Source: Streptomyces populi (lineage in GTDB: Bacteria; Actinomycetota; Actinomycetes; Streptomycetales; Streptomycetaceae). From it: a stretch of DNA of 64,000 bases. Position numbers and translations under genes: made by a program. The stretch spans positions 34,438 through 98,437 of the forward strand of contig NZ_KZ626862.1 in the NCBI RefSeq assembly GCF_002911015.1, read 5' to 3'. This document shows, in pieces, positions 33,228-41,123 of this stretch (its first letter is position 1; each line of letters opens with the position of its first letter). The notes below the pieces were generated by a model. The model was not told where the DNA came from. It did not search any database and saw nothing but the letters and a program-made list of their open reading frames with translations.

Positions 33228-35026
33228 GCGCCCACCACCACGTCCAGTCCCCCGCCACCGCGCCGGACGACGACGCCGACCTCGCGCGCTGGGACGACGA
33301 CGGCGCCCCGCCCGCGCAGCCCCGTTCCTCCTCGGACGCGTGGCTGCGCGTGGGAGCCGAACTCGGCGACCGGCTGGTCGACCTCTCCGGCCGCCAGGAC
33401 CTCCTCGTCACCTGCCGCCCCGGCACGCGCAGCGGCGCACCGGCCGCGTTCTTCCCCACTCTGGGCGAGGTCGAGTTCGACGCCCGCCTGTTCGCCCCGC
33501 TCCAGCCCCACGAGATCCATCCGCGGATCGTGGGCGACGAGGACCGGTATCCCGCCGCCTGGGGAGTGTTCGTCCACGAGGCCGCGCACGCGGCCCACTC
33601 CGTCTGGACACAGCCTGCCGGAGCGGACCCCCGTGTCGTCGAGGCCGCGCTCCTGCTGGAGGAGAGCCGTGTCGAAGGCGCACACCTGATCACGCGGCCC
33701 GCGGACCGCACGTACCTGCGCACCAGTGCCCGAACTCTGGTCATGCCCGACATCGCCCACCCCACCCTCCAGGGCATCGAGCACGCCGCCGGCGTGGCGG
33801 CCCTGGTCCTCGGCCGCCGTGACGTCGGCATCCTGGATGCCGGCGAGACCCGGGCTGTCGCCGATCTGTGCGAAACGGTGCTGGGCGCAAACCTGCTGGC
33901 CACCCTCACCCGCATCTGGACCGCAGCCCATCAGTGCGCCGACCACGACGCCACGACCATGCTCGCGCACGCTCAAAAATGGTGCGACGCTCTGGATACC
34001 GCTGCCCCCGCCCTGCCCGTGCCGGAGAACCTCACCGATCTGCTGTGCGGCGCCGTGGGGGTCGTCATGGACAGCACGGCAGCCACCGACGCCGCCGACC
34101 TCGCGGCACAGGCCGCAGCGACCAACGCCGTGGCCGCGCAGTCCAAGGCGCAGGCACAGGACCGCGCCCAGCGGGCCGGGCAGCGACGCAAAGCCGCCGC
34201 CACCGCCAAGTCGGTCTTCAACGCCCGTGGCACCACCGTCACCCCCGACGGCACACCAGCGCCCCACGGCAGCAACCCGGTCACTGGCACCCGCAGGCCC
34301 ACCGCCGCCGAGCAGAGTGCCGCCGCGCGCCTGAGCCGCGCCCTGCGTGCCGCCGCCTACCGCGAGCGGACCGAGGAGCGGACCACCAGCCCCACCCCGC
34401 CCGGCCGCCTCAACATGCGCGCGGCCCTCGCCCGCGACGCTCAGCGCGCGGCCGGGTCGGTCCCCACCGCGGAACCGTTCACCCACACCCGCCGCCGGAA
34501 CTCCCCCACCCCACCGCTGCGTGTGGGTATCGCCGTCGACGTCTCCGGCTCCATGCGTGCCGCCTGCGCGCCCGTCGCGTCCGCTGCCTGGATCGTGGCA
34601 CGCGCAGCAGCCCTGACCGACCCCGACTCCCTTACCGCCACCATCGCCTACGACATGCACCTGACCGCATTGACCCGACCCACCCACCGAGCACCAGAGC
34701 GCGTGACGACGTTCGATGCCAAAGGCGGCCACCACAACCTCGGCGACGCCATCGACGTACTCGACCACGGCCTCGAACTCCGCCGCCCCGGCGCCGGCCG
34801 CCTCCTCGTGATCGTCACTGACGCCCGGTACGGCAGCGACGAAACCGCTCAAGCCGTCACCCGCGTCAAGCAGCTCACTACCGCCGGCTGCGCCGTACTC
34901 CAGCTCACCCTCACCGCGAAGTCCCACCACTTGCCGGGGACCACCTTGCTGCACCTGCCCCAGCCCTCCAGCGCTCCCGTCGCCATCGCCACGGCGGCCA
35001 CAGACGCCATCCGCCGGACACGCTGA
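33224..35026 (+). CDS. VWA-domain protein with HExxH-like metallopeptidase region
   Basis: 600 residues. Residues 35-300 carry VFVHEAAHAAHSVW (HEAAH at 118-122) and a later LLLEESRVEGAHL, the pattern of a zinc metallopeptidase with a Glu third ligand. Residues about 300-420 are an Ala/Gln/Lys-rich linker. Residues about 430-600 are a von Willebrand A domain with the MIDAS motif DVSGSM. It is coupled to the MoxR ATPase, so a MoxR-VWA remodelling pair is likely. Whether the peptidase is active cannot be judged. Confidence 0.82.
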   Translation: MSAHHHVQSPATAPDDDADLARWDDDGAPPAQPRSSSDAWLRVGAELGDRLVDLSGRQDLLVTCRPGTRSGAPAAFFPTLGEVEFDARLFAPLQPHEIHPRIVGDEDRYPAAWGVFVHEAAHAAHSVWTQPAGADPRVVEAALLLEESRVEGAHLITRPADRTYLRTSARTLVMPDIAHPTLQGIEHAAGVAALVLGRRDVGILDAGETRAVADLCETVLGANLLATLTRIWTAAHQCADHDATTMLAHAQKWCDALDTAAPALPVPENLTDLLCGAVGVVMDSTAATDAADLAAQAAATNAVAAQSKAQAQDRAQRAGQRRKAAATAKSVFNARGTTVTPDGTPAPHGSNPVTGTRRPTAAEQSAAARLSRALRAAAYRERTEERTTSPTPPGRLNMRAALARDAQRAAGSVPTAEPFTHTRRRNSPTPPLRVGIAVDVSGSMRAACAPVASAAWIVARAAALTDPDSLTATIAYDMHLTALTRPTHRAPERVTTFDAKGGHHNLGDAIDVLDHGLELRRPGAGRLLVIVTDARYGSDETAQAVTRVKQLTTAGCAVLQLTLTAKSHHLPGTTLLHLPQPSSAPVAIATAATDAIRRTR

Positions 35027-35060
35027 GACGACGCAGAAGACAGAAAGCAGGAACAACCAC

Positions 35061-35558
35061 GTGGCAATCCGTACGCAGTGGACCGTGGAGCACACGTGCT
35101 CCCACCAGGTGGTTCATGACCTGTCCGACCGTCCTGCCGACAAGCGGGCGGGTTTTGCCCGTTGGCTCGCGGCCAAGGACTGCACCGACTGCTGGAAGGC
35201 GGTGCGTGACGCCGACACCGAGTCCAAGAAGGAGTGGCTCGCGGCCAAGCGCGCCGCTGAGAAGGAGGCTGCCGTCGCCTGGGCGACGCAGTTCGACATG
35301 CCGCAGCTGGAAGGCCCGCAGAAGGCCCTGGACTGGGGCGAGCGCTCGCGCCACCAGCTGATGACGGCCGCGCACACCGCGCTGGTCGTGGAGGGAAGCT
35401 GGGGCGAGGCGGACTGGGCGGAGCTGGAGGAGAAGGCCCGCTCCGTAACCCGTGCCGGATGGTGGATCGACCAGCGCGACGCCGAGGGCACTGACCTGCT
35501 CGAACTCCTCGACGCAGCCACCGAGTCGGACCGCGGGACGGAGGACCCGTTCCGCTGA
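35061..35558 (+). CDS. Conserved hypothetical protein, charged helical
   Basis: 165 residues from GTG 35061 (AGGA eight bases upstream). N terminus HTCSHQVVHDLSDRPADKRA with a nearby KDCTDCWK Cys pair, which may bind zinc, then a long charged helix (SKKEWLAAKRAAEKEAAVAW) and an acidic tail. Similar small proteins with CxxH...CxxC starts are frequent in actinobacteria. No function known. It is 34 bases after the VWA gene and probably co-transcribed. Confidence 0.7.
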   Translation: MAIRTQWTVEHTCSHQVVHDLSDRPADKRAGFARWLAAKDCTDCWKAVRDADTESKKEWLAAKRAAEKEAAVAWATQFDMPQLEGPQKALDWGERSRHQLMTAAHTALVVEGSWGEADWAELEEKARSVTRAGWWIDQRDAEGTDLLELLDAATESDRGTEDPFR

Positions 35559-35577
35559 CGGCGGGGAAACATAGCCG

Positions 35578-35607
35578 GGAACCTCCGGTTAGCCAAACCG
35601 GCGTTCC
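35578..35607. promoter_or_regulatory. Hairpin/palindrome, second CCGGTT-N5-AACCGG copy
   Basis: CCGGTT, AGCCA, AACCGG with an outer GGAA/TTCC pair, between the genes ending at 35558 and starting at 35659. It shares its core with the palindrome at 15874. Operator or terminator. The recurrence favours a protein-binding site. Confidence 0.45.
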
Positions 35608-35658
35608 TCCGGACCATTGTTCCTCCCACCCCGCCACCGATCGCGTGGAAGGAACCGC

Positions 35659-36084
35659 ATGTCCCAGCCCCCACCCACTTCGGCCTTCGCCCCGACGCCT
35701 GACCCGCTCACCCCCGACCGGGACATCACCCACGCCCACTTCCAGCCCGGTGACACCGTCGTCGTCTTGAAGGGGATATCCGGTGGGGAGCTATGGGGAG
35801 ACGCGATGCGCGTTGTCGCCCCGTCCTGGCACACCCCGACCGACGAGGACGGTTGGCGGCTGCGTGATTCGACCGGCGGCACCCAGTCCTACGTCACCGG
35901 CCACCCCCGCTACCTCGTGCACCTCTCGCGCCGCTGCCCGGACTGCCTGATCTACCTGCGGGCCATGGAGGACGCCCTCCTGCTGCGCTACGCCGACCGC
36001 AACGAGCTCATTGACTGCGGCTGGTACACCATCACCGCCCTCAACCAGCTCCTGCACATCGCCGACATCCAGGGCAGCCGGTGA
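35659..36084 (+). CDS. Hypothetical protein with CPDC motif
   Basis: 141 residues from ATG 35659 with AAGGA five bases upstream. It reads HFQPGDTVVVLKGISGGELW, then GWRLRDSTGGTQSYVTGHP, an SH3-like beta region, and a helical end around RRCPDCLIYLRAMEDALLLR. No recognised family. The stop overlaps a GTG (GTGA) that opens the next frame. Confidence 0.6.
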   Translation: MSQPPPTSAFAPTPDPLTPDRDITHAHFQPGDTVVVLKGISGGELWGDAMRVVAPSWHTPTDEDGWRLRDSTGGTQSYVTGHPRYLVHLSRRCPDCLIYLRAMEDALLLRYADRNELIDCGWYTITALNQLLHIADIQGSR

Positions 36085-36269
36085 TCCCCCGCCTGCACGA
36101 GCGGATCCACATGCCGTACGTCCCGCCCACGGACATCCTGCGGCGCCTTGCGGACGGGGCGCGCCGCGTCGAGCAGGGCCTCCGCCTGATCCCCGTCCGC
36201 ACCGGCCCCACAGCGCGGCCCGCCAGCCCGGCGCTGCCGGAGCCGACACGGCGCATCACCTGGGGTTGA
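36081..36269 (+). CDS. Small hypothetical protein, possibly frameshifted
   Basis: 62 residues from GTG 36081 (coupled, AGGG upstream): HMPYVPPTDILRRLADGARR then VEQGLRLIPVRTGP. After the C run near 36208 the -1 frame looks more like coding sequence: HSAARQPGAAGADTAHHLGL then ITSRLHTIHQDLGITAAHLV. One missing C would join them. The C-terminal end of such a product is not clear, so it is listed as the unshifted frame. Confidence 0.4.
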   Translation: MIPRLHERIHMPYVPPTDILRRLADGARRVEQGLRLIPVRTGPTARPASPALPEPTRRITWG

Positions 36270-36408
36270 TCACCAGCCGTCTCCACACCATCCATCAGGA
36301 CCTGGGCATCACCGCAGCCCATCTGGTCCAGTCACAGGTCGCCGCCGTACCGTCCGCCATCCGGCACACCTCCCACCGATCACCGATCGCCGTAGGAGAA
36401 ACGTCTCC

Positions 36409-37139
36409 TTGCCCCGTACCGACCGCTTCCTGGACATCCGCCGCGACCCGCACTCCGGCGAGCTCCTCGCCCGTGGCGGTGACTCCGAGACGCACAGCAT
36501 TCTCCAGCGCACGGGTTTCGTCACCGTCGTCCGCGTCCACGAGACCTACCACCGCGCCCCCACCAGGCTCACCGAGGACGACGAGTTCCGTCTCGCCACC
36601 AACGCCGTCGCCTGTCTTCGCTCCGCCGGGTACCACGTTGACTGCGACACGGACTTCGACACCGACGCCCGCCCTACCAGTTACCTGCCGCTGGGTGCTC
36701 CGGTCGCCCACCTCGCCAAGCGCCTTCGCAAGGCCGCTACCGCCCATGGGGCGGCCGACGCAGTGACCGAGCTGACCGCCCCCACGACGGCATCCTCGCC
36801 GCGCTGGAGGAAGTCCTCGTCGCCTCCGCCGATTTCCACGATGGACTTGGCGGTCCGTCCGACCAGTACATCGCCCGGCGGCTCCGCCACCTCGCTGACG
36901 AGCATCTCCGCGTCATCCGCGGCGACCTCTCCTACCTCCGTAACAAGCTCGCCAACCGGCACGCCCCTCACCCTGGCCGCAGTGCCTGCGCCAAAGAGGT
37001 CCCCGCCGCCGAACGCGAGCGCTCCGCCGTGTGCGCCTGCCCGACCCCGCCGCGCACGCTCCCGGTCCCACCGCCCCCGCTGGGCTCCGGACGCGCCACT
37101 GACTCCTACCTCGCCCAAGGACACCATGCACGACCATGA
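36409..37139 (+). pseudogene. AGF-family protein, frameshifted in a C run
   Basis: TTG 36409 (AGGAG ten bases upstream) gives PRTDRFLDIRRDPHSGELLA, then ILQRTGFVTVVRVHETYHRA and CLRSAGYHVDCDTDF. At GCCCCCACG (36779-36787) the good frame shifts by -1 to HDGILAALEEVLVASADFHD and DQYIARRLRHLADEHLRVIR, ending TGA 37137-37139. Adding one C restores a single protein of about 243 residues that closely resembles a family I recall from Streptomyces islands. Left as is, the frame fuses falsely into the next gene. Function unknown. Confidence 0.7.
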
Positions 37140-37884
37140 CATCTCCGAGCGCCTCGCCTCGTACGCCGACGTCCTCGCCAGTGAACTCCCCGGCACCTGG
37201 ACCAGCTCCCACCTCCCGCCGGACGCCAAGGACGACCTCACCGAACTCGCCGACCGGATCTGGGACCTGGACCTGGTCGCCGCCTCCCTCGCCGAGCACC
37301 CTCTGAAGCAGGCAGCCGTCCTGAGCCGCCCGGACGGTGCCCAGCTCGTCGTCCTGGACCGGCACGACGAGCGTGACGGCTTCCTCATCGCCGCCGTCGC
37401 GCCCCGCGCTCTGCCCGACGAGGCGTACCGCGCTGTTCCCGAGCCCAACGGCATTGCCCTGGGGGACGACCCGTTCCTGAGCGCCGAGCAGATAGCCGGC
37501 GATCTGCTGACCCGCTACGACAGCACGCTCGCCCAGGTCCGGTACAACGCCCCGGGAGGCATCCAGTTCTCCCAGCCGGACCGGGTCGTCCTGGCTTGGC
37601 AGTCAGACGGCAGCGTTGCCACCTCCACCGTCGACGACCGGATCGGCACGATCCTCGTCGCCCACGGCTTCGTCCAGGACCCGCAGATCGGCGTCTACCG
37701 CCTCAACGGCGACGACACCCAGGTACAGGCCCGTGCCCTGCGCGAGATCGGCCCGCAGCTGGACATGCTCGGCATCGGCACCGCCCTCCGGCACCCCGCA
37801 GGCCGGACCGCGCCCACCTACGCCCCGGCCTCCCTGCCGCCGGTCCCGGTCGGCCCCCGTACGCCGACCACCCGGACTCGATGA
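37126..37884 (+). CDS. Hypothetical protein, paralogue of the gene at 29711
   Basis: 252 residues from ATG 37126 (AAGGA four bases upstream), overlapping the end of the preceding broken gene. Residues 10-125 match the protein at 29711 (SELPGTWTSSHLPPDAKDDL, LVVLDRHDERDGFLIAAVAP). The C-terminal half adds another small domain (RVVLAWQSDGSVATSTVDDR, then YRLNGDDTQVQARAL). No family name known. A longer reading back to 36409 is an artefact of the frameshift there. Confidence 0.6.
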   Translation: MHDHDISERLASYADVLASELPGTWTSSHLPPDAKDDLTELADRIWDLDLVAASLAEHPLKQAAVLSRPDGAQLVVLDRHDERDGFLIAAVAPRALPDEAYRAVPEPNGIALGDDPFLSAEQIAGDLLTRYDSTLAQVRYNAPGGIQFSQPDRVVLAWQSDGSVATSTVDDRIGTILVAHGFVQDPQIGVYRLNGDDTQVQARALREIGPQLDMLGIGTALRHPAGRTAPTYAPASLPPVPVGPRTPTTRTR

Positions 37885-38000
37885 CCTTCAAGGAGCCCGA
37901 TTTGTGGGTGCCGGAGTACGTCATCGCTTGCTTCTCCGTGCAGAACCCGGCACCGCCCCCTTGCCCTTCGGGCCCCGCGCCAGCCCGACACGCTCCGTAA
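37881..38000 (+). CDS. Small ORF of 39 codons
   Basis: ATG 37881 overlaps the previous stop. The product starts MTFKEPDLWVPEYVIACFSV and ends in a Pro-rich tail. An in-frame TTG seven codons on has AAGGAG six bases upstream and would give 32 residues. No recognised family. Listed because of the coupling and ribosome site. Confidence 0.35.
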   Translation: MTFKEPDLWVPEYVIACFSVQNPAPPPCPSGPAPARHAP

Positions 38001-38063
38001 AACGCCTGGGCGGCCCTGGCACCGTACCGGGGGCCCCGCCCCGCTCGATTCCCGGAGGAACCA

Positions 38064-38249
38064 GTAGCACCCCGTACACCCCCACCGATCAGCCACCGGC
38101 TCAAGCCCCGACTCGCAACGGCCCTGTTCCGCCGTTACCTGCGCGCTTGTATCCCGACCGGCCCCGGCCGTGCTTCCCCGCTGGCCGACGCCCGCCCGGA
38201 GGACGTCCTCGCCGAGACGCAGCGCGTCGGCCCCCGTCACCGCCACTGA
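38064..38249 (+). other. Possible small gene lacking a normal start codon
   Basis: GGAGG at 38054 is followed after five bases by GTA, opening a frame to TGA 38247-38249 that looks coding: PPPISHRLKPRLATALFRRY then LADARPEDVLAETQRVG. No ATG, GTG or TTG exists in this frame after the stop at 38000. Either GTG has mutated to GTA or the frame is not used. Confidence 0.3.
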
Positions 38250-38281
38250 CCGTCCACCGTCCACCGTCCCGGAGGAGCAGC

Positions 38282-38665
38282 ATGTCCCACCCCGCCCCCT
38301 ACCCGGTGAGACTGGCCGACGAGATCACCCGCCGGCTCGGCCAGCTCGCCGACCACCTCTCCCAGCTTCCCCCGCCCCAGGCCGCGCAGGTCATCGCCCG
38401 CGTTCTCGACCCGGACACCGGAGTCCTCGGCGGCATCACCCACCTCGTCGCCACCGGCAGCGTGTTCGCCAAGGACCAGGCCGAACAAGGCGCCCTCCCC
38501 GCGGAGGTGTGGCTCGCCCTGGGCCGCGCCTCGAACGAACTGCACGACATCACCCTCGACCTGGACGAACACCAGGACACCCTGCAGCACGTCGGCACCC
38601 AGCCCGCCACCACCGCGGCGAAGCCCCCGACACCCGCACCACTCGTGGTCCGGCGGCACCGGTGA
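38282..38665 (+). CDS. Hypothetical helical protein
   Basis: 127 residues from ATG 38282 behind GGAGGAG. Helical throughout (VRLADEITRRLGQLADHLSQ, AAQVIARVLDPDTGVLGGIT, LGRASNELHDITLDLDEHQD), with a Thr/Pro/Ala tail. It resembles small proteins found in front of DUF317 genes. The stop shares GTGA with the DUF317 start. Function unknown. Confidence 0.65.
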   Translation: MSHPAPYPVRLADEITRRLGQLADHLSQLPPPQAAQVIARVLDPDTGVLGGITHLVATGSVFAKDQAEQGALPAEVWLALGRASNELHDITLDLDEHQDTLQHVGTQPATTAAKPPTPAPLVVRRHR

Positions 38666-39465
38666 AGAAGAAGCAGTGGCAGGGCTGGGGGCCAGGCGAG
38701 CAGGCCGAGCAGCATTACCTCGTCCAGCCTCGCGCCCTCGCCGGTGGCGGCGACATCCGCCACGTCTCGGAGTTCCTGCGCGCCTCGGGATGGCAGGACA
38801 GGTCCAAGAAGGACGGCCCTCTGCTCATGGAGAGTCCGGACCGCACCGTCCGTATCGCCTACGACCCCTACGTCCTTCCCGGCGGGTGGACCATCCACGG
38901 CCAAGCGGACGGCCTGAACGACAAGTGGTCGGCGTACCTGGGCCGACAGACGCCGGTTGAGATCGTCGCCGGTCTGACCGACGCTCTCAACCGCCCACGC
39001 TCCGCCCACGCCCCCAACGTCTGGGCACCGTTGGAGGAGCAGAAGTGGCACACGCGTTTCGAGGGTCAGGACTACACGGCGACGAGTCCCGACGGCACCA
39101 CGTGGATGCAGTACCAGCAGGGCCCTGACGGCGGCGTGATGTGGTGGACCGGAGCGAAGGACCGGCAGGGCAACGGCTGGACGGCCAACTTCACGCCGAA
39201 CACGCCGATCCACCTGGTGCAAGCCTTCTCGGCCGAGCTCGCCAGCCCCGACCCCGTGATGCGTCCGCGCGGACGCGTGCCCCTGAGTGCACAGATCCGT
39301 ACATGGTCGGTCTCCGTCAAGCCCTCCCAGCTCACTGCGTGGCAGCAGGCCCGGATCACGACCGCCCGCGCCGCCGTCTGGGCCCGCAACAGCGCTCGAA
39401 GCACCCAGCCACGCGCCACCGCCCGTCCCTGCGCTCCCGCCAACGGCACCCGGACCCGCCGCTGA
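38662..39465 (+). CDS. DUF317 protein, two DUF317 repeats
   Basis: 267 residues from GTG 38662. The first repeat is YLVQPRALAGGGDIRHVSEF, LRASGWQDRSKKDGPLLMES, TVRIAYDPYVLPGGWTIHGQ, TPVEIVAGLTDAL. The second begins near residue 115 (KWHTRFEGQDYTATSPDGTT, WTANFTPNTPIHLVQAFSAE). The end is basic. Family function is unknown. The proteins are typical of Streptomyces plasmids and islands. Three intact copies, one broken copy and one fragment are in this window. Confidence 0.85.
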   Translation: MKKKQWQGWGPGEQAEQHYLVQPRALAGGGDIRHVSEFLRASGWQDRSKKDGPLLMESPDRTVRIAYDPYVLPGGWTIHGQADGLNDKWSAYLGRQTPVEIVAGLTDALNRPRSAHAPNVWAPLEEQKWHTRFEGQDYTATSPDGTTWMQYQQGPDGGVMWWTGAKDRQGNGWTANFTPNTPIHLVQAFSAELASPDPVMRPRGRVPLSAQIRTWSVSVKPSQLTAWQQARITTARAAVWARNSARSTQPRATARPCAPANGTRTRR

Positions 39466-39491
39466 CCCGACGCCCCGTTCCAAGGAGCCCG

Positions 39492-39626
39492 ATGCCGGCA
39501 CTAACCCCGGACAGCATCCGCACACTGCCCGAAACCCTGTCTGACTTCACCGACTCCCTGCGCGAGAGCCCCGACCTGTACGGCAGCACCGCCACGAGCG
39601 AGCCGGGGTGCGGCCAGTGCCCCTGA
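39492..39626 (+). CDS. Small ORF of 44 residues
   Basis: ATG 39492 follows AAGGAG by four bases. Product PALTPDSIRTLPETLSDFTD then SLRESPDLYGS, acidic and probably helical, ending CGQCP. It overlaps the start of the next DUF317 gene by 19 bases. Unknown, supported only by its ribosome site and position. Confidence 0.45.
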   Translation: MPALTPDSIRTLPETLSDFTDSLRESPDLYGSTATSEPGCGQCP

Positions 39627-40438
39627 GCGAGCGGCAGCTCGCCGCGTTCGCCGACAAGCACGCCTGGCAGATCCCGTTCGACACCAGCCCCCGTCACCTC
39701 GCCGGCCCAGGGGATGCCCGCCACGTCACCCACAGCCTGGCCGCCGCCGGATGGAGCGCCGTCTCCGACCCGTTGAGCGCCGAGATCGTCCTGCACAGCC
39801 CCGATCTTCGCCATCGCCTCCAGTTCGATCCGCAGTCCACCACCTCCGCGTGGTGGCGGCTGCGGGCCGAGCCCACCGACACCGAGCCCGGCTGGTACGC
39901 CGAGTTCGGCGAACTCGTGCCCGCCGAGGTCCTCGCCGGTTTCACCGACGCTCTCATCGCCTCGCCGCCACAACAGCAGGACCCGTGGCAGCCGGTGGCC
40001 TCGGCAGGCTGGCACCGCGCCCCAGACGGCACGGCGCACTCGCCGGACTCCATGTGCCGCATCGAACTGCGCCCGCTGAGCGAATTCAGCGACCGGCCGT
40101 CCTGGCACGTCGAGACCCGTGGGCCCGGCCACGGACAGTTCCTCGGTCCGCGCATCTGGCACGCCTACTTCGACGTGCGCACCCCCGCCCACCTCGTCGG
40201 ATCGTTCCTCACCGCGCTGACCGACCGTAGCCCGCTCCAACGCGGCATGTACGACCGCACCGGCCACTACAGCGCCGCGCAGAAGCCCAGCCCGCTGCGC
40301 CCGCAGCAGGTGGTCGACGCGCACACCGCGCGTATCGAGTCGCTCCGCGCCCGGGCATGCTCCGCCCGCCGACAGCAGACGAAACCCGCACCGCCCCCGG
40401 CGAAGGCCCACACCGCCCAGCCAGCCGCCCGCCGCTGA
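39608..40438 (+). CDS. DUF317 protein, two DUF317 repeats
   Basis: 276 residues from GTG 39608. GTG 39617 is an alternative with a better upstream G run. Repeat 1: SPRHLAGPGDARHVTHSLAA, AGWSAVSDPLSAEIVLHSPD, TPxEx-type VPAEVLAGFTDAL. Repeat 2: ASAGWHRAPDGTAHSPDSMC, WHAYFDVRTPAHLVGSFLTA. Basic Pro/Ala tail. Same family as the gene at 38662, from which it may have arisen by tandem duplication. Its stop overlaps a CTG in frame with the next gene. Confidence 0.85.
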   Translation: MRPVPLSERQLAAFADKHAWQIPFDTSPRHLAGPGDARHVTHSLAAAGWSAVSDPLSAEIVLHSPDLRHRLQFDPQSTTSAWWRLRAEPTDTEPGWYAEFGELVPAEVLAGFTDALIASPPQQQDPWQPVASAGWHRAPDGTAHSPDSMCRIELRPLSEFSDRPSWHVETRGPGHGQFLGPRIWHAYFDVRTPAHLVGSFLTALTDRSPLQRGMYDRTGHYSAAQKPSPLRPQQVVDAHTARIESLRARACSARRQQTKPAPPPAKAHTAQPAARR

Positions 40439-40458
40439 ACCGACAGGACTCCTCCCCC

Positions 40459-41031
40459 ATTTCCGCCGATCACCGCGCACACCGCGACTTCCTCCGTCAC
40501 CTCGACCGCTACGTGAGCGACAGCAAGAAGACCCTCGACGCCTGGGACGCCTATGCCGACGAACACACCGACCTCGACGGATGGCCCTACGACGACCACG
40601 CCTACGGCCTGCGCGCGAGCCGGCGCGACGCCGACACCGCCGAGGCGTTCGAATCGCTCCGGTACGGCGCCCGCCACCTGCTGGTCACAGCGGAAACGCA
40701 ACTGGGGCACCTGCCAGAAGGCACTGTGCAGAGCCGCTGGGTCTACCAGTTGGGCGTCCTGCACGCCGCCCTCGACCGGCTCGAGCAACTGCACGAGCAG
40801 TGGCTGGAAACCCGAGACGCCCTCCCCGCCACCGCCAAGGCCGGCACCACTACCTTCGACGACGCCCTCGCCGAGTACCACGCCGAATCGTGGAGCTACC
40901 TCGACGACTGGGCCACCCACGGCAAGACGCTCCGCGAGATCAACACCGCGGCCCGCAAAGCCCCCTCACCTCTGGCACCTACACCGGCACCGGCTCCCCC
41001 AGCCGATCAGCGACCTCTGGTACGGAAGTGA
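40459..41031 (+). CDS. Hypothetical helical protein with non-canonical start
   Basis: 190 residues if started at ATT 40459, ten bases after AGGA. CTG 40435, sharing CTGA with the DUF317 stop, is another candidate, and the first usual codon is GTG 40513. The protein is clearly coding: HRDFLRHLDRYVSDSKKTLD, ESLRYGARHLLVTAETQLG, DRLEQLHEQWLETRDAL. All-helical, no membrane segment, Pro/Ala tail. No family recognised. Confidence 0.6.
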   Translation: MSADHRAHRDFLRHLDRYVSDSKKTLDAWDAYADEHTDLDGWPYDDHAYGLRASRRDADTAEAFESLRYGARHLLVTAETQLGHLPEGTVQSRWVYQLGVLHAALDRLEQLHEQWLETRDALPATAKAGTTTFDDALAEYHAESWSYLDDWATHGKTLREINTAARKAPSPLAPTPAPAPPADQRPLVRK

Positions 41032-41122
41032 CCACGCCCCGGCTCCCGAGACTGTCGAGGTCGAGTTCAGCACACCGCGCCACCTGGCTGGATGCGGTGC
41101 TCCCGCCTGGAAGCACGTAGCC
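41030..41122 (+). pseudogene. DUF317 N-terminal fragment
   Basis: One frame reads ETVEVEFSTPRHLAGCGAPA then WKHV, the opening motif of DUF317, but nothing that follows is DUF317. The next gene starts within it. A remnant left by a deletion, or chance. A 30-codon GTG frame (41028-41120) overlaps it and is not favoured. Confidence 0.35.
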
Positions 41123-41123
41123 C

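Noticed and set aside
33008..35095. 695-codon minus-strand frame opposite the VWA gene
   Set aside because: Glycine- and valine-rich antisense shadow. The plus strand encodes MIDAS and HEAAH motifs.
36409..37884. A single 491-residue protein
   Set aside because: It is a false fusion. The middle third is out of frame with clear coding sequence, and the second gene has its own start and ribosome site at 37126.
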